A stretch of 64,000 nucleotides of DNA from Oscillospiraceae bacterium (GCA_015065685.1 SVPU01000002.1:1-64000); one strand, 5' to 3'. Positions 34,166 through 42,350 are shown, counted from the stretch's first letter. Translations and numbers: made by a program. The notes: generated by a model not told the origin, from the sequence alone.

Positions 34166-34669
34166 TTGTACGATGAATTAACTAAAGTTGATATTGAAAA
34201 AATGAAGGAAGAGCTTGAGTACCGCATAACCAAGGTAAGACCCGTTATTCTCGAGGAGGTCAAGCTCACAAGAAGCTACGGCGATTTGTCTGAAAATGCG
34301 GAATATCACGCTGCAAAGCGCGAGCGTGGTAAGAATGAAAGCCGAATCAGATATCTTCGTAATATGATTAAAACCGCCGTTATTATCGATACAAAAAGCG
34401 ATGCTGACACGGTCGGCTTGTTCGATACGATTACTTATTATGTTGAAGAAGATGACTGTGAGGAGCAGGTGCGCATTGTAACCTCGCTCAGAAGAGACCC
34501 ATTTAATAAAATCATCAGCAAAGAGTCGCCCTTGGGCAGTGCGCTTTTCGGTAAAAAGGTTGGGGACAGCGCCTGTGTTAAAATTGATGACACATACTCT
34601 TACAACGTTGTTATCAGAAAAATTGAAAAAGGTGAAGATGATGCTTCGCTTGAAATTCGCAAATATTAA
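34166..34669 (+). CDS. greA: Transcription elongation factor GreA/GreB family
   Basis: A 167-aa cleavage-stimulating factor for stalled RNA polymerase. The coiled-coil tip TRSYGDLSENAEYHAAKRERG (about 35-55) holds the acidic Asp-Glu pair needed to activate transcript cleavage. The C-terminal FKBP-like part has SPLGSALFGKKVGD. The start is TTG 34166 behind GGTGA; no ATG fits as well. A strong terminator follows. Confidence 0.93.
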   Translation: MYDELTKVDIEKMKEELEYRITKVRPVILEEVKLTRSYGDLSENAEYHAAKRERGKNESRIRYLRNMIKTAVIIDTKSDADTVGLFDTITYYVEEDDCEEQVRIVTSLRRDPFNKIISKESPLGSALFGKKVGDSACVKIDDTYSYNVVIRKIEKGEDDASLEIRKY

Positions 34670-34696
34670 AGAACGGTTTAAAACCGTTCTTTTTTG
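34670..34696 (+). terminator. Terminator after greA
   Basis: A perfect 10-bp stem (34670-34679 with 34681-34690) with a one-base formal loop, so the top pairs open, then a T run. Confidence 0.85.
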
Positions 34697-34702
34697 CTTT
34701 TC

Positions 34703-34731
34703 TTGACAATTTTAATTTATCTTTGTATAAT
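34703..34731 (+). promoter_or_regulatory. Consensus SigA promoter for the Lrp-aminotransferase pair
   Basis: TTGACA at 34703-34708, exactly 17 bases, and TATAAT at 34726-34731. It is one of the best promoters in the window. Confidence 0.85.
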
Positions 34732-34767
34732 AATATTTAATTATATGATTTTTAGGAGGATTTTAAA

Positions 34768-35250
34768 ATGAAATATGAAATTCTTAAGCTTTTAGCTCGA
34801 AATGCGAGATACACTCCTGAAGAAATAGCCACAATGCTCGGCACCGATTCTGCCGAGGTTAAGAATTCTATAAACGAGTTGGAAAAAGATGGATTACTCC
34901 GTGGATATAAAGCACTTATAGATTGGGATAAGCTTGATGATGCCTATGTTTCGGCTATTGTTGAACTTAATGTTGTTCCCAAGGCAGGTCTTGGCTTTGA
35001 AGAGGTTGCCAAAAAGATTATGAAATACCCCGAGGTTGAATCTGTTTATCTTATGTCGGGCGTTTATGACCTTAATGTTGTTGTTAAGGGTAAAACTCTT
35101 AAGGATATTGCTTGGTTCGTTGCAAAGGAATTGGCTTCTATCGATTCTGTAACATCAACCTCAACTCATTTTGTAATGCGCAGATATAAGGAAATGGATG
35201 TTGAGCTTGTATCTCAAGAAGAGGATGACAGGGGGCAGCTCTGGATATGA
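34768..35250 (+). CDS. Lrp/AsnC-family transcriptional regulator
   Basis: A 160-aa regulator. The N-terminal winged helix (YEILKLLARNARYTPEEIAT, 3-22) is followed by the recognition helix and linker. The RAM ligand-binding domain (about 62-140) contains the signature GVYDLNVVVKGKTLKDIAWFV. Such proteins form dimers or octamers and sense amino acids. The stop overlaps the start of the aminotransferase by four bases, so it probably controls that gene and itself. The ligand may be an amino acid used or made by the aminotransferase. Confidence 0.93.
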   Translation: MKYEILKLLARNARYTPEEIATMLGTDSAEVKNSINELEKDGLLRGYKALIDWDKLDDAYVSAIVELNVVPKAGLGFEEVAKKIMKYPEVESVYLMSGVYDLNVVVKGKTLKDIAWFVAKELASIDSVTSTSTHFVMRRYKEMDVELVSQEEDDRGQLWI

Positions 35251-36419
35251 TAGATTATTCGAAGGTTTTAAATAATGCTGTTTCTGATATTAAGCCTTCG
35301 GGGATAAGAAAGTTTTTTGATATTGCGGCTACTATGGATGATGTGATTTCACTCGGTGTTGGCGAGCCTGATTTTCAAACACCGTGGCAGATCAGAAAGG
35401 CCGGTATCAACTCCTTGCAGCAGGGTAAAACGAAATATACCTCTAATAAGGGTAATTTTGCTTTACTGAAAGAGATTAGCTCTTATATGCAAAGAAAATA
35501 TAACCTTAATTATGACCCAAAGGAACAAATATTGGTTACAGTTGGCGGAAGTGAGGCTATTGATGTTGCCATCAGAGCCTTGGTTAATGCCGGTGATGAG
35601 GTTATTATTCCGCAACCGAGTTATGTTTGCTATGAGCCGATAACCCGTCTAGTCGGCGGTGTGCCCGTTATTATTGACACAAAGGCTGAAAATGACTTCA
35701 AGGTAACCCCTGAAGAGCTCAAGATGGCCATTTCTGATAAAACCAAGGTTTTGATATTACCTTATCCTTGCAACCCCACAGGCGCAATTATGGAAAGGGA
35801 AGACCTTGAAAAATTAGCAGAGGTTTTAAAGGGAACAAACATTGTTGTTCTTTCTGATGAAATTTATTCAGAACTCACTTTTTCTGAAAATTCACATATT
35901 TCTCCCGCTTTAATTGATGGAATGCTTGAAAGAACGATAACAATTAACGGTTTTTCGAAAGCCTTTTCAATGACAGGTTGGCGCTTAGGCTTTGCTTGCG
36001 GACCAAAAGAAATTATCAATCAGATGATTAAAATTCATCAATTCGCAATTATGTGCGCTCCAACAACATCGCAATCAGCCGCTATTGAGGCACTTAAAAA
36101 CTGTGATGAAGATGTTGCATTGATGGTTAAAGAATATAATATGCGCCGCCGTTTAATGGTGTCAGGATTCAATAGAATTGGTCTTACTTGCCGTGAGCCA
36201 AAGGGTGCGTTTTATGCTTTCCCATCAATTAAGTCAACAGGTATGACTAGTGAAGAGTTTTGTGAAAAGCTTTTGCAGTCTAAAAAGGTTGCTGTTGTGC
36301 CAGGCACTGCATTTGGTGATAGCGGTGAAGGCTTTATCCGCGCATCTTATTGCTATTCTGCAGAGCATATAATTGAAGCAATCAACAGAATTGAAGAATT
36401 TTTAAAGGAAATTAAATAA
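35247..36419 (+). CDS. Class I/II pyridoxal-phosphate aminotransferase (PatA/AspC type)
   Basis: A 390-aa fold-type I aminotransferase. The N-terminal ISLGVGEPDFQTPWQI is the substrate-binding loop. The PLP-binding PYPCNPTGA (about 172-180) and the Schiff-base Lys in NGFSKAFSMTGWRLGF (about 232-247) are clear. The C-terminal Arg in FIRASYCYS binds the carboxylate. The context with an Lrp regulator points to amino-acid metabolism. Candidate substrates are aspartate, alanine or methionine-type keto acids, which the sequence does not distinguish. A terminator follows. Confidence 0.93.
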   Translation: MIDYSKVLNNAVSDIKPSGIRKFFDIAATMDDVISLGVGEPDFQTPWQIRKAGINSLQQGKTKYTSNKGNFALLKEISSYMQRKYNLNYDPKEQILVTVGGSEAIDVAIRALVNAGDEVIIPQPSYVCYEPITRLVGGVPVIIDTKAENDFKVTPEELKMAISDKTKVLILPYPCNPTGAIMEREDLEKLAEVLKGTNIVVLSDEIYSELTFSENSHISPALIDGMLERTITINGFSKAFSMTGWRLGFACGPKEIINQMIKIHQFAIMCAPTTSQSAAIEALKNCDEDVALMVKEYNMRRRLMVSGFNRIGLTCREPKGAFYAFPSIKSTGMTSEEFCEKLLQSKKVAVVPGTAFGDSGEGFIRASYCYSAEHIIEAINRIEEFLKEIK

Positions 36420-36426
36420 TTATTAT

Positions 36427-36455
36427 ACCGCCTTCATTTGAGGGCGGTTTTGTTT
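36427..36455 (+). terminator. Terminator after the aminotransferase
   Basis: A stem of at least six GC-rich pairs (36427-36432 with 36443-36448) and a T-rich tail. Confidence 0.8.
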
Positions 36456-36475
36456 TAAAAATTAAGCAGTTTGTA

Positions 36476-36743
36476 TATAATAAAAAAACAGCACCGAATT
36501 TAATCAGTGCTGTTTAATGGCGGAGTAGGAGAGACTCGACCCTCTTGCAGTTCACGAAATTTGTTACCCGCTTGGAGCGCGGACAAATTTCGACTGCTGC
36601 GCCATTTCGCAGTCGCTTAATCTGCCACAGGCAGTGCTCCTGCTCAAAGCCCGCGCCTCGGCGCTCGAGTTCGTTATTTTATAATAAAAAAACAGCACCG
36701 AATTTAATCAGTGCTGTTTAATGGCGGAGTAGGAGAGACTCGA
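36476..36743. repeat. Perfect 64-bp direct repeat flanking a 140-bp segment
   Basis: Positions 36476-36539 and 36680-36743 are identical over 64 bases. Each copy carries the 3' end of tRNA-Ser(GCT) (the CCA end plus part of the T arm, minus strand) and its terminator hairpin. Only the right copy continues into the full tRNA. The 140 bases between (36540-36679) look more GC-rich and hold a 10-bp inverted repeat (36555-36564 with 36583-36592). No protein gene is present from 36420 to 37127; besides this repeat the stretch holds two tRNA genes and their spacers. Confidence 0.9.
36684..36718 (-). terminator. Terminator downstream of tRNA-Ser(GCT)
   Basis: On the minus strand an 8-bp stem (36718-36711 with 36698-36691) is followed by a T run. 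A second identical copy lies in the left repeat (36487-36514). Confidence 0.75.
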
Positions 36744-36815
36744 ACTCTCGCGCCGGGGTTTAGCCGGCCTACGCCCTTAGCAGGGGCGCCTCGTCACCAA
36801 CTTGAGTACTACTCC
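36722..36815 (-). tRNA. tRNA-Ser (GCT)
   Basis: On the minus strand a 7-bp acceptor stem (GGAGTAG/CTACTCC), a long variable arm, and the anticodon loop CTGCTAA give anticodon GCT. The CCA end is encoded (36724-36722). The last 22 bases are part of the 64-bp repeat. Confidence 0.95.
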
Positions 36816-36852
36816 AAATTGCTAAACGCCATAAAAATATTAAATAAAAAAA

Positions 36853-36941
36853 TGGCGGAGAGGATGGGATTCGAACCCATGTGGGGTTGCCCCCAAACGG
36901 TTTTCAAGACCGCCTCGTTATGACCACTTCGATACCTCTCC
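36853..36941 (-). tRNA. tRNA-Ser (TGA)
   Basis: On the minus strand the acceptor GGAGAGG, a D arm, anticodon loop CTTGAAA with anticodon TGA, a long variable arm (class II) and a T arm GGGTTCGAATCCC are clear. CCA is encoded at 36855-36853. It lies 37 bases upstream of the GCT gene in the same direction, and the two are likely co-transcribed. Confidence 0.95.
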
Positions 36942-37036
36942 GAATGCGACTTTGATATTTTATCACACTGTAAATCAAAAGTCAACACCGAAGTTTAACT
37001 TTTTTCTAAAAAATGTAAGCTTTATATTGCTTTTCG

Positions 37037-37065
37037 TTTACATTTTTAAAAAAATATGATATAAT
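37037..37065 (+). promoter_or_regulatory. SigA-like promoter before yunB
   Basis: TTTACA at 37037-37042 and TATAAT at 37060-37065 have 17-base spacing. A sporulation sigma factor site is not obvious. Confidence 0.5.
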
Positions 37066-37127
37066 TTTAATGTTAACAATTTTTCCGCTTTTTCGTAGAA
37101 TATATTAAAACGATTTGGCGGTGTAAT

Positions 37128-37805
37128 ATGAAAAAACCACGAAAAAATAAGCTTTTGCGGTTATTTTTGGTTTCTTTGTTGACTTTTTCAATAGTTTTTT
37201 CTTGTTTTATCTATTTTATGAACCCTGTAATAATGAAATATGCGGTGAGTGTTGCAGAAACAACAATGCTTAATTCTGCCAACGATGCTGTTGTAGAAAT
37301 TTTAAGCGAGAATGAAATTTCTTATTTAGATATTGTTAATCTATCAAAGAATAATGATGGATATGTTACGAGCCTTGAAATAGATATTTATGAGATAAAC
37401 TTTTTAAAGAGCCTGATTGCAAATAAAACCTCAAATTTAGTAGATAGCAGAGAGTTTTATGATGTTAAAATCCCTGTTGGTACATTTTTAGGCAATACAT
37501 ATACCGCGGGTTACGGACCAAAATTAAAATTTAAAATGCAGCTTACTTGCACTGCATTTGTTGATTTTAGGCACGAATTTAAATCTGCGGGAATTAATCA
37601 GGTTTTGCACCTTGTTATGATAGATATAAATATCAAAGGTAACCTTATAATTATGGGATATAATAAGGGTATAAATGTATCAACATCTGCAATAGCCGCG
37701 CAAACGGTTATTGTTGGAAAAAGCCCCGATGCATTTACCAATGTTATTGAGCAGGAGACTGATAATACGGCGGGTTTAATCAACGATTACGGGGCTTTAA
37801 ATTAA
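37128..37805 (+). CDS. yunB: Sporulation protein YunB
   Basis: A 225-aa protein with a short basic head and one membrane span (about 10-32), then an extracytoplasmic domain. The C-terminal SAIAAQTVIVGKSPDAFTNV fits the YunB family, which is expressed in the mother cell during sporulation in Bacillus and contributes to spore formation. It lies 15 bases before ligA. Whether they share a transcript is unclear. Confidence 0.85.
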   Translation: MKKPRKNKLLRLFLVSLLTFSIVFSCFIYFMNPVIMKYAVSVAETTMLNSANDAVVEILSENEISYLDIVNLSKNNDGYVTSLEIDIYEINFLKSLIANKTSNLVDSREFYDVKIPVGTFLGNTYTAGYGPKLKFKMQLTCTAFVDFRHEFKSAGINQVLHLVMIDINIKGNLIIMGYNKGINVSTSAIAAQTVIVGKSPDAFTNVIEQETDNTAGLINDYGALN

Positions 37806-37820
37806 AATTTGGAGGAAATA

Positions 37821-39791
37821 ATGGACGTTAATTCAGCAAAGCTTAGAATTGAAGCTTTAAGCGAGCAGCTTAAATATCACAACAGAAAATATTATCTTGA
37901 AGATTCTCCCGAGATTGAGGATTTTGAATATGATGCAATGCTCAGAGAACTTGAAGATTTAGAAAGCCAGTTTCCTCAGTTTTTAAGGGAGGATTCACCC
38001 ACTCAAAATGTTGGCGGCGCCGCTAACCGACTTTTTTCACCCGTTGAGCATTCGGTTAAAATGGAAAGCCTTCAGGATGTATTTAATTTCGATGAATTGA
38101 AGAATTTTGGCGAAAAAATCAATACCGAAATCACTGAATTTTCAGTTGAACCTAAGATTGACGGACTCTCGGTTTCGCTTGAATACCGTGATGGCCTTTT
38201 CTTCCGTGGCTCAACACGAGGTGATGGTGTTACAGGCGAAGATGTTACCGCTAATTTAATGCAAATTAAAAGCATTCCCAAAGCCATTGAATTTGAAGGC
38301 GAATTAGAGGTAAGGGGAGAGGTGTATATGCCGTGCGAAAGCTTCCTTAAGCTTCGTAATTGGCAAGAAAACAATGGCGAGGCACCCGCTAAAAATCCCC
38401 GTAATGCAGCGGCTGGTTCTCTGAGACAGAAGAATCCCAAAATCACTGCTCAAAGAGAACTTGACATATTTATTTTCAATATTCAGCGCATTAGTGATAA
38501 GGAATTCGCCTCGCACATAGAAACGCTCGATTTCCTAAAAGGCCTTGGTTTTAACACCTTACCCACATATAAAAAGTGTGCCAATATCGATGAGGTTATT
38601 GCCGAAATTGAAAACTTAGGCAACAACCGCGGAAATTATTCTTACGATATTGACGGTGCGGTTGTTAAGGTTGATAATCTTGAATATAGAGAAGAGCTTG
38701 GCAGCACTTCAAAATTTCCAAAATGGGCGGTGGCTTTTAAATATCCGCCTGAAGAAAAGGAAACCGTTTTAAAGGACATTGAAATTAACGTTGGTAGAAC
38801 AGGTGCTATAACACCAACGGCAATATTTGACCCAATTATGCTTGCAGGCACCTCTGTGAGCCGTGCTACGCTTCATAACGAGGATTTTATCGTTTCAAAA
38901 GGAATTGGCATTGGAGATAAAATAATCGTGCGTAAGGCAGGGGATATCATTCCTGAGGTGTTGGCCGTTTCTGAGCATTGTGAGGGTAGTGAGATTTATA
39001 AAATGCCCGAATTTTGTCCCTCTTGTAATTCTCCGTTGTATAAGAAGCCCGATGAGGCGGTTTTAAGATGCGAAAATGCTGATTGTCCCGCGCAATTACT
39101 AAGACATTTGATTCATTTCACATCACGCGATGCAATGGATATTGAAGGCTTAGGCCCCGCTGTTTTAGAACAACTTCTCAATGCAGATTTAATTCATAAT
39201 ATAGATGATTTGTATGCACTTGATTTTGAAAAAGTGGCACAGCTTGAAAGAACGGGCGAAAAAACCTTAAATAATCTTAAAAATGCCATTGAAAACTCAA
39301 AATCGAATGATTTATCAAAGCTAATTTACGCTTTCGGTATCCGCCATATCGGTGAAAAGGCTGCTAAGCTCATTGCCGAGCACTTTGGTAATATTGATGC
39401 CGTTTTAGAGGCTAAAACCGAAGATTTTGAGGCAATTGATGGTTTTGGCGAGATTTTAGCGGTTTCTGCTTCGGAGTTTTTCCACCTTGAAGAAACCATA
39501 AAAATGATAGACCGTTTAAAAGCTCAAGGCGTTAATATGGTGTCCAACAAAAAAATAGGGGACAACCGCTTACAGGGCAAGATTTTTGTTTTAACAGGAA
39601 CATTGCCCACATTAAAAAGAAATGAAGCTTCAGAGCTCATTGAAAAATTCGGCGGAAAAACCTCATCATCTGTATCACGGAAAACAGATTTTGTTTTAGC
39701 GGGCGAAGATGCGGGCAGCAAATTAGAAAAAGCAAAAGCTTTAGATGTTAAAATAATTGATGAAACAGAATTCTTAGAAATGATTAAATAA
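37821..39791 (+). CDS. ligA: NAD-dependent DNA ligase LigA
   Basis: Seals nicks using NAD+ in replication and repair. ATG 37821 follows GGAGG by 6 bases. The frame opens 12 bases earlier at TTG inside the ribosome site. The protein is 656 aa. Domain Ia contains the conserved YxxD-like HNRKYYLEDSP region, the adenylation Lys112 is in EPKIDGLS, and the OB fold has IVRKAGDIIPEV. The zinc finger has CPSCNSPL and CENADCPAQ (about 397-424). Helix-hairpin-helix repeats follow, and a BRCT domain ends the chain (KIFVLTGTLPTLKR onward, about 585-656). Confidence 0.97.
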   Translation: MDVNSAKLRIEALSEQLKYHNRKYYLEDSPEIEDFEYDAMLRELEDLESQFPQFLREDSPTQNVGGAANRLFSPVEHSVKMESLQDVFNFDELKNFGEKINTEITEFSVEPKIDGLSVSLEYRDGLFFRGSTRGDGVTGEDVTANLMQIKSIPKAIEFEGELEVRGEVYMPCESFLKLRNWQENNGEAPAKNPRNAAAGSLRQKNPKITAQRELDIFIFNIQRISDKEFASHIETLDFLKGLGFNTLPTYKKCANIDEVIAEIENLGNNRGNYSYDIDGAVVKVDNLEYREELGSTSKFPKWAVAFKYPPEEKETVLKDIEINVGRTGAITPTAIFDPIMLAGTSVSRATLHNEDFIVSKGIGIGDKIIVRKAGDIIPEVLAVSEHCEGSEIYKMPEFCPSCNSPLYKKPDEAVLRCENADCPAQLLRHLIHFTSRDAMDIEGLGPAVLEQLLNADLIHNIDDLYALDFEKVAQLERTGEKTLNNLKNAIENSKSNDLSKLIYAFGIRHIGEKAAKLIAEHFGNIDAVLEAKTEDFEAIDGFGEILAVSASEFFHLEETIKMIDRLKAQGVNMVSNKKIGDNRLQGKIFVLTGTLPTLKRNEASELIEKFGGKTSSSVSRKTDFVLAGEDAGSKLEKAKALDVKIIDETEFLEMIK

Positions 39792-40090
39792 CAATTATAA
39801 AAGGGAAACGAATAGCACGTTTCCCTGAAAATTTTATATCCAATTATACTAAATGAATATTTCGCGCAATTAAGGGGAGTGATTATAATCAAATAATGGC
39901 AAATAAGCTTTTTCGTCGCCTTTTCTTATATATTACCTTGAAATAACGTATTTTACACAATACTATATAGAATCGTTAAATTTCATTACCAAGCTTGTTT
40001 CAAAAATATTTTGTTTCATAATTTTTTACTTTATATTTTCTGTTGATTTACATATTATTTTTTAAATATGTATAAAAACATCTTCAGCTC

Positions 40091-40150
40091 TCATCGAATA
40101 GAAATTTTCTAAATGATACTTTCATCAAATAAAAATTTTCTATTCGATGA
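40091..40150. repeat. Inverted and direct repeat structure upstream of tRNA-Leu
   Basis: A 20-base arm at 40091-40110 (TCATCGAATAGAAATTTTCT) is inverted at 40131-40150 with two mismatches. It also recurs as a near-direct copy at 40122-40141 (TCATCAAATAAAAATTTTCT, two mismatches). Overlapping arms suggest two alternative hairpins. Confidence 0.7.
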
Positions 40151-40158
40151 AAAAATGC

Positions 40159-40187
40159 TTGATTTTATTAAATGTATATAGTATAAT
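40159..40187 (+). promoter_or_regulatory. Promoter for tRNA-Leu
   Basis: TTGATT at 40159-40164 and TATAAT at 40182-40187, spaced 17 bases, 20 bases before the tRNA. Confidence 0.7.
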
Positions 40188-40206
40188 ACCTTACGTTGAC
40201 AAATTT

Positions 40207-40293
40207 GCCGGTGTGATGGAATTGGCAGACGTAGTGGACTCAAAATCCACCGGTAGCGATACCGTGCCGGTTCGAGTCCGGCCACCGGCACCA
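40207..40293 (+). tRNA. tRNA-Leu (CAA)
   Basis: 87 bases with acceptor GCCGGTG/CACCGGC, anticodon loop CTCAAAA giving CAA, a long variable arm (class II), T loop TTCGAGT and encoded CCA end. A terminator follows. Confidence 0.95.
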
Positions 40294-40298
40294 ACATT

Positions 40299-40346
40299 AA
40301 AGCCTCGACATGCTTTTATCGCAGTTGAGGCTTTAATTTTTTATTT
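40299..40346 (+). terminator. Terminator after tRNA-Leu
   Basis: An 8-bp stem (40299-40306 with 40327-40334) with a 20-base loop and a T run. Confidence 0.75.
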
Positions 40347-40440
40347 TATGTTAAAATGTCAGAAATAGCAAAAGCATTATCGCCTATTAAACTTAATGCC
40401 ACTTACCCATTGTTAAAATATTAACAAATCATACATTCTG

Positions 40441-41328
40441 TTATTTAGTTTGTTCAATTAAATATCTTCCAACATCGCATAAAAATTTCGCAACAGACGG
40501 TAATAATTCTTTAGGATATTTTCTGAAAATTGCCTGAACCTCAAAAGTGAAATCACCCTGATAGTCTATCTCCCCTAATGCCTTTGAGACAGCGGTAAAA
40601 TCAATTTTTTCAAGGAATGGTATTGTGTGTGAATCGTGAATAAAATCGGTGTCGTGTACATGAAGCGCCTGTAAACGCTTATTGCCCATGGTTTTTATAA
40701 ATTCAGGAATATCAGCACCAATTAATGACACGTGGCCGATATCAAGACAGCCTACTATCCATTCACTGTCAATAGTGTCGATATATTTACAGAATTCCCA
40801 AGCTCTTGAACACGTACTGTCAATAATCGATTTTGAATTATTGTTGTATTGCCACATATTCTCGGTGGCAACCTTTATATTGTATTTCTCACAATAAGGG
40901 ATTAAGCTCTTATAAAATTCAACATTTAGATTGAATAATTCTTCAGTGTTTTCAGCGTATGTTAAATGCTGCTTTGGGTGAACAACTATAATTTTGGCAC
41001 CCATAATTGATGCAATTTCCATTGAACGAACAATTTGTTTAAAAATTATTTCATCTGTTTCAGGTATTCCACAGCTCGAGCCGAAAGGCGCATGAGCCTG
41101 ATTGCAAATAATACCGATTTTATCGGCGTATTTGCGTAAATCCTTAGCATAGTCCAAATAATCATCGCTATTGAAAGGACAATTTTCATTAAATGGCTTT
41201 TTTGCGTTGATAAACATATCACATAGCGTTAAATCAAATGCATCAAAACCCGCTTCTTTTATGATTTTTATAGCTTTTTTGTGTGAAAAGGTTTGAGCTA
41301 AATCACCGGTCATAGTTGATAATAACAT
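40441..41328 (-). CDS. Sugar phosphate isomerase/epimerase-like TIM-barrel protein
   Basis: A 295-aa protein of the AP-endonuclease-2 / xylose-isomerase-like barrel family. The metal-binding residues are spread along the barrel: His in NQAHAPFGSS, His in VVHPKQHLTY, Glu in KVATENMWQ, Asp and His in CLDIGHVSLIG (about 191-201), His in LHVHDTDFIHDSHTIPF, and Glu in FTFEVQAIF. Family members isomerise or epimerise sugars or cyclitols, or act as endonuclease IV. The lack of DNA-binding loops favours sugar chemistry. It has its own consensus promoter and is divergent from tcdA. Confidence 0.85.
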   Translation of the reverse strand: MLLSTMTGDLAQTFSHKKAIKIIKEAGFDAFDLTLCDMFINAKKPFNENCPFNSDDYLDYAKDLRKYADKIGIICNQAHAPFGSSCGIPETDEIIFKQIVRSMEIASIMGAKIIVVHPKQHLTYAENTEELFNLNVEFYKSLIPYCEKYNIKVATENMWQYNNNSKSIIDSTCSRAWEFCKYIDTIDSEWIVGCLDIGHVSLIGADIPEFIKTMGNKRLQALHVHDTDFIHDSHTIPFLEKIDFTAVSKALGEIDYQGDFTFEVQAIFRKYPKELLPSVAKFLCDVGRYLIEQTK

Positions 41329-41355
41329 AATATCACCCTCAAAATTTATAGTTCA

Positions 41356-41384
41356 ATTATATTTAATCCTAATAGTCCTGTCAA
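41356..41384 (-). promoter_or_regulatory. Consensus promoter for the isomerase-like gene
   Basis: On the minus strand TTGACA (41384-41379) and TATAAT (41361-41356) are 17 bases apart, both perfect matches to SigA consensus. Confidence 0.8.
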
Positions 41385-41403
41385 GCCAATTTCCCAAGAC
41401 AAC

Positions 41404-41432
41404 TTGACAAAAATTCTATTGTAAATTAAAAT
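41404..41432 (+). promoter_or_regulatory. Promoter for tcdA
   Basis: TTGACA at 41404-41409 and TAAAAT at 41427-41432 with a 17-base spacer. It lies 20 bases from the divergent promoter, so the two may be co-regulated. Confidence 0.7.
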
Positions 41433-41460
41433 TATTAAAAATAGCTTTCAGAGGTTTTAT

Positions 41461-42162
41461 ATGAACGAGAAATTTTCAAGATTTATAAATTTAATAGGTA
41501 CCGAAAAATTCGAAAAACTCTCCAATTCCCGTGTTGCAGTTTTTGGAATCGGGGGTGTCGGCGGATATGCCGTTGAAGCGCTAGTTCGCGCGGGTGTCGG
41601 CAGCATTGATTTAGTTGATTCTGATACGGTTGATATTACCAATTTAAACCGACAGATTATTGCAACCGAAAAAACTATTGGCAGAAACAAGGTTGATGCT
41701 TGCGAAGAAAGAATCCTTGAAATCAACCCGCAAATCAATGTTTTAAAGCATAATATTTTTTATTCCGATAAAACCGCAAGTGAAATAAATTTAAGGGATT
41801 ATGATTATGTTATCGATGCAATTGACTCAGTAACCTCAAAAATTTTGCTTATTGAAGAATGTGTTAAAAATAATATTCCAATAATTTCTTCAATGGGCAC
41901 TGGTAATAAATTAGAAGCATCTATGCTTGAGGTTGCAGATATTTCTAAAACGAGCGTTTGTCCTTTAGCGCGTGTTATCAGGTATGAACTGAAAAAACGC
42001 GGTATTTCGCACTTAAAGGTTGTTTATTCGAAAGAAAAGCCGATTGAAAAAGTTGAAAATGTCGAAAACAAAAGAATTCCTGCCTCTTCCCCATTCGTTC
42101 CCGCCTGTGCCGGTATGATTCTGGCCGGTGAGGTTATAAAAAATTTGATTGACATTTCATGA
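41461..42162 (+). CDS. tcdA: tRNA threonylcarbamoyladenosine dehydratase TcdA
   Basis: A ThiF/MoeB/E1-like ATP-dependent enzyme that cyclises t6A37 of tRNA to ct6A. The protein is 233 aa, the usual TcdA length, which is shorter than MoeB. The nucleotide-binding VAVFGIGGVGGYAVEAL is at 25-41. The adenylation segment DSDTVDITNLNRQI follows, and DAIDSVTSK (about 120-128) is the E1-type aspartate motif. The C-terminal SSPFVPACAGMILAGEV is typical of TcdA/CsdL. A THF riboswitch promoter overlaps its 3' end. Confidence 0.93.
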   Translation: MNEKFSRFINLIGTEKFEKLSNSRVAVFGIGGVGGYAVEALVRAGVGSIDLVDSDTVDITNLNRQIIATEKTIGRNKVDACEERILEINPQINVLKHNIFYSDKTASEINLRDYDYVIDAIDSVTSKILLIEECVKNNIPIISSMGTGNKLEASMLEVADISKTSVCPLARVIRYELKKRGISHLKVVYSKEKPIEKVENVENKRIPASSPFVPACAGMILAGEVIKNLIDIS

Positions 42163-42176
42163 ATTAGTATTATAAT
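42149..42176 (+). promoter_or_regulatory. Promoter of the THF riboswitch-folT unit
   Basis: TTGACA at 42149-42154 lies inside the end of tcdA. TATAAT at 42171-42176 follows after 16 bases. Confidence 0.6.
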
Positions 42177-42190
42177 TAGTATATAAATTT

Positions 42191-42350
42191 GCAGAGTAGA
42201 TTGTCTTGCGTTAAGTGCTTTTTGGACGGGGAGTTGCCAAAAAGACGAAGGTTTTCACCACGGTTTGACAATCGCATCCCGCTGCCGTGTAATATTAGGT
42301 GAATTTTTAACCTCCTTATTATTCGGAAAACGGGTAAGGAGGTTATTTTT
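42191..42350 (+). ncRNA. Tetrahydrofolate riboswitch with hairpin expression platform
   Basis: The aptamer (about 42191-42285) shows the THF riboswitch landmarks: GAGTAGA near the 5' end, GCGTTAAGTG, GGGGAGTTGCC, ACGAAGG, ACGGTTTG and GCATCCCGCTGC closing a short P1 (GCAG with CTGC). A perfect 10-bp hairpin follows (42309-42318 with 42335-42344). Its 3' arm holds the AAGGAGG ribosome site of folT and is followed by T residues, so ligand binding could stop transcription or hide the ribosome site. The downstream folate transporter subunit fits. Confidence 0.92.

Larger units (their letters stand above)
39792..40206. other. AT-rich intergenic region of 415 bases
   Basis: No protein gene is supported. 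It holds a weak terminator (stem 39802-39810 with 39818-39826) for ligA, a promoter-like pair TTGAAA (39938-39943) and TACTAT (39961-39966) with no gene behind it, an inverted/direct repeat at 40091-40150, and the tRNA-Leu promoter. Confidence 0.6.

Noticed and set aside
36711-36923. 70-aa ORF across the two tRNA-Ser genes
   Set aside because: It is antisense to the tRNA genes and has no ribosome site.
40147-40368. 73-aa ORF over tRNA-Leu
   Set aside because: It overlaps the tRNA and its promoter, with no protein-like pattern.
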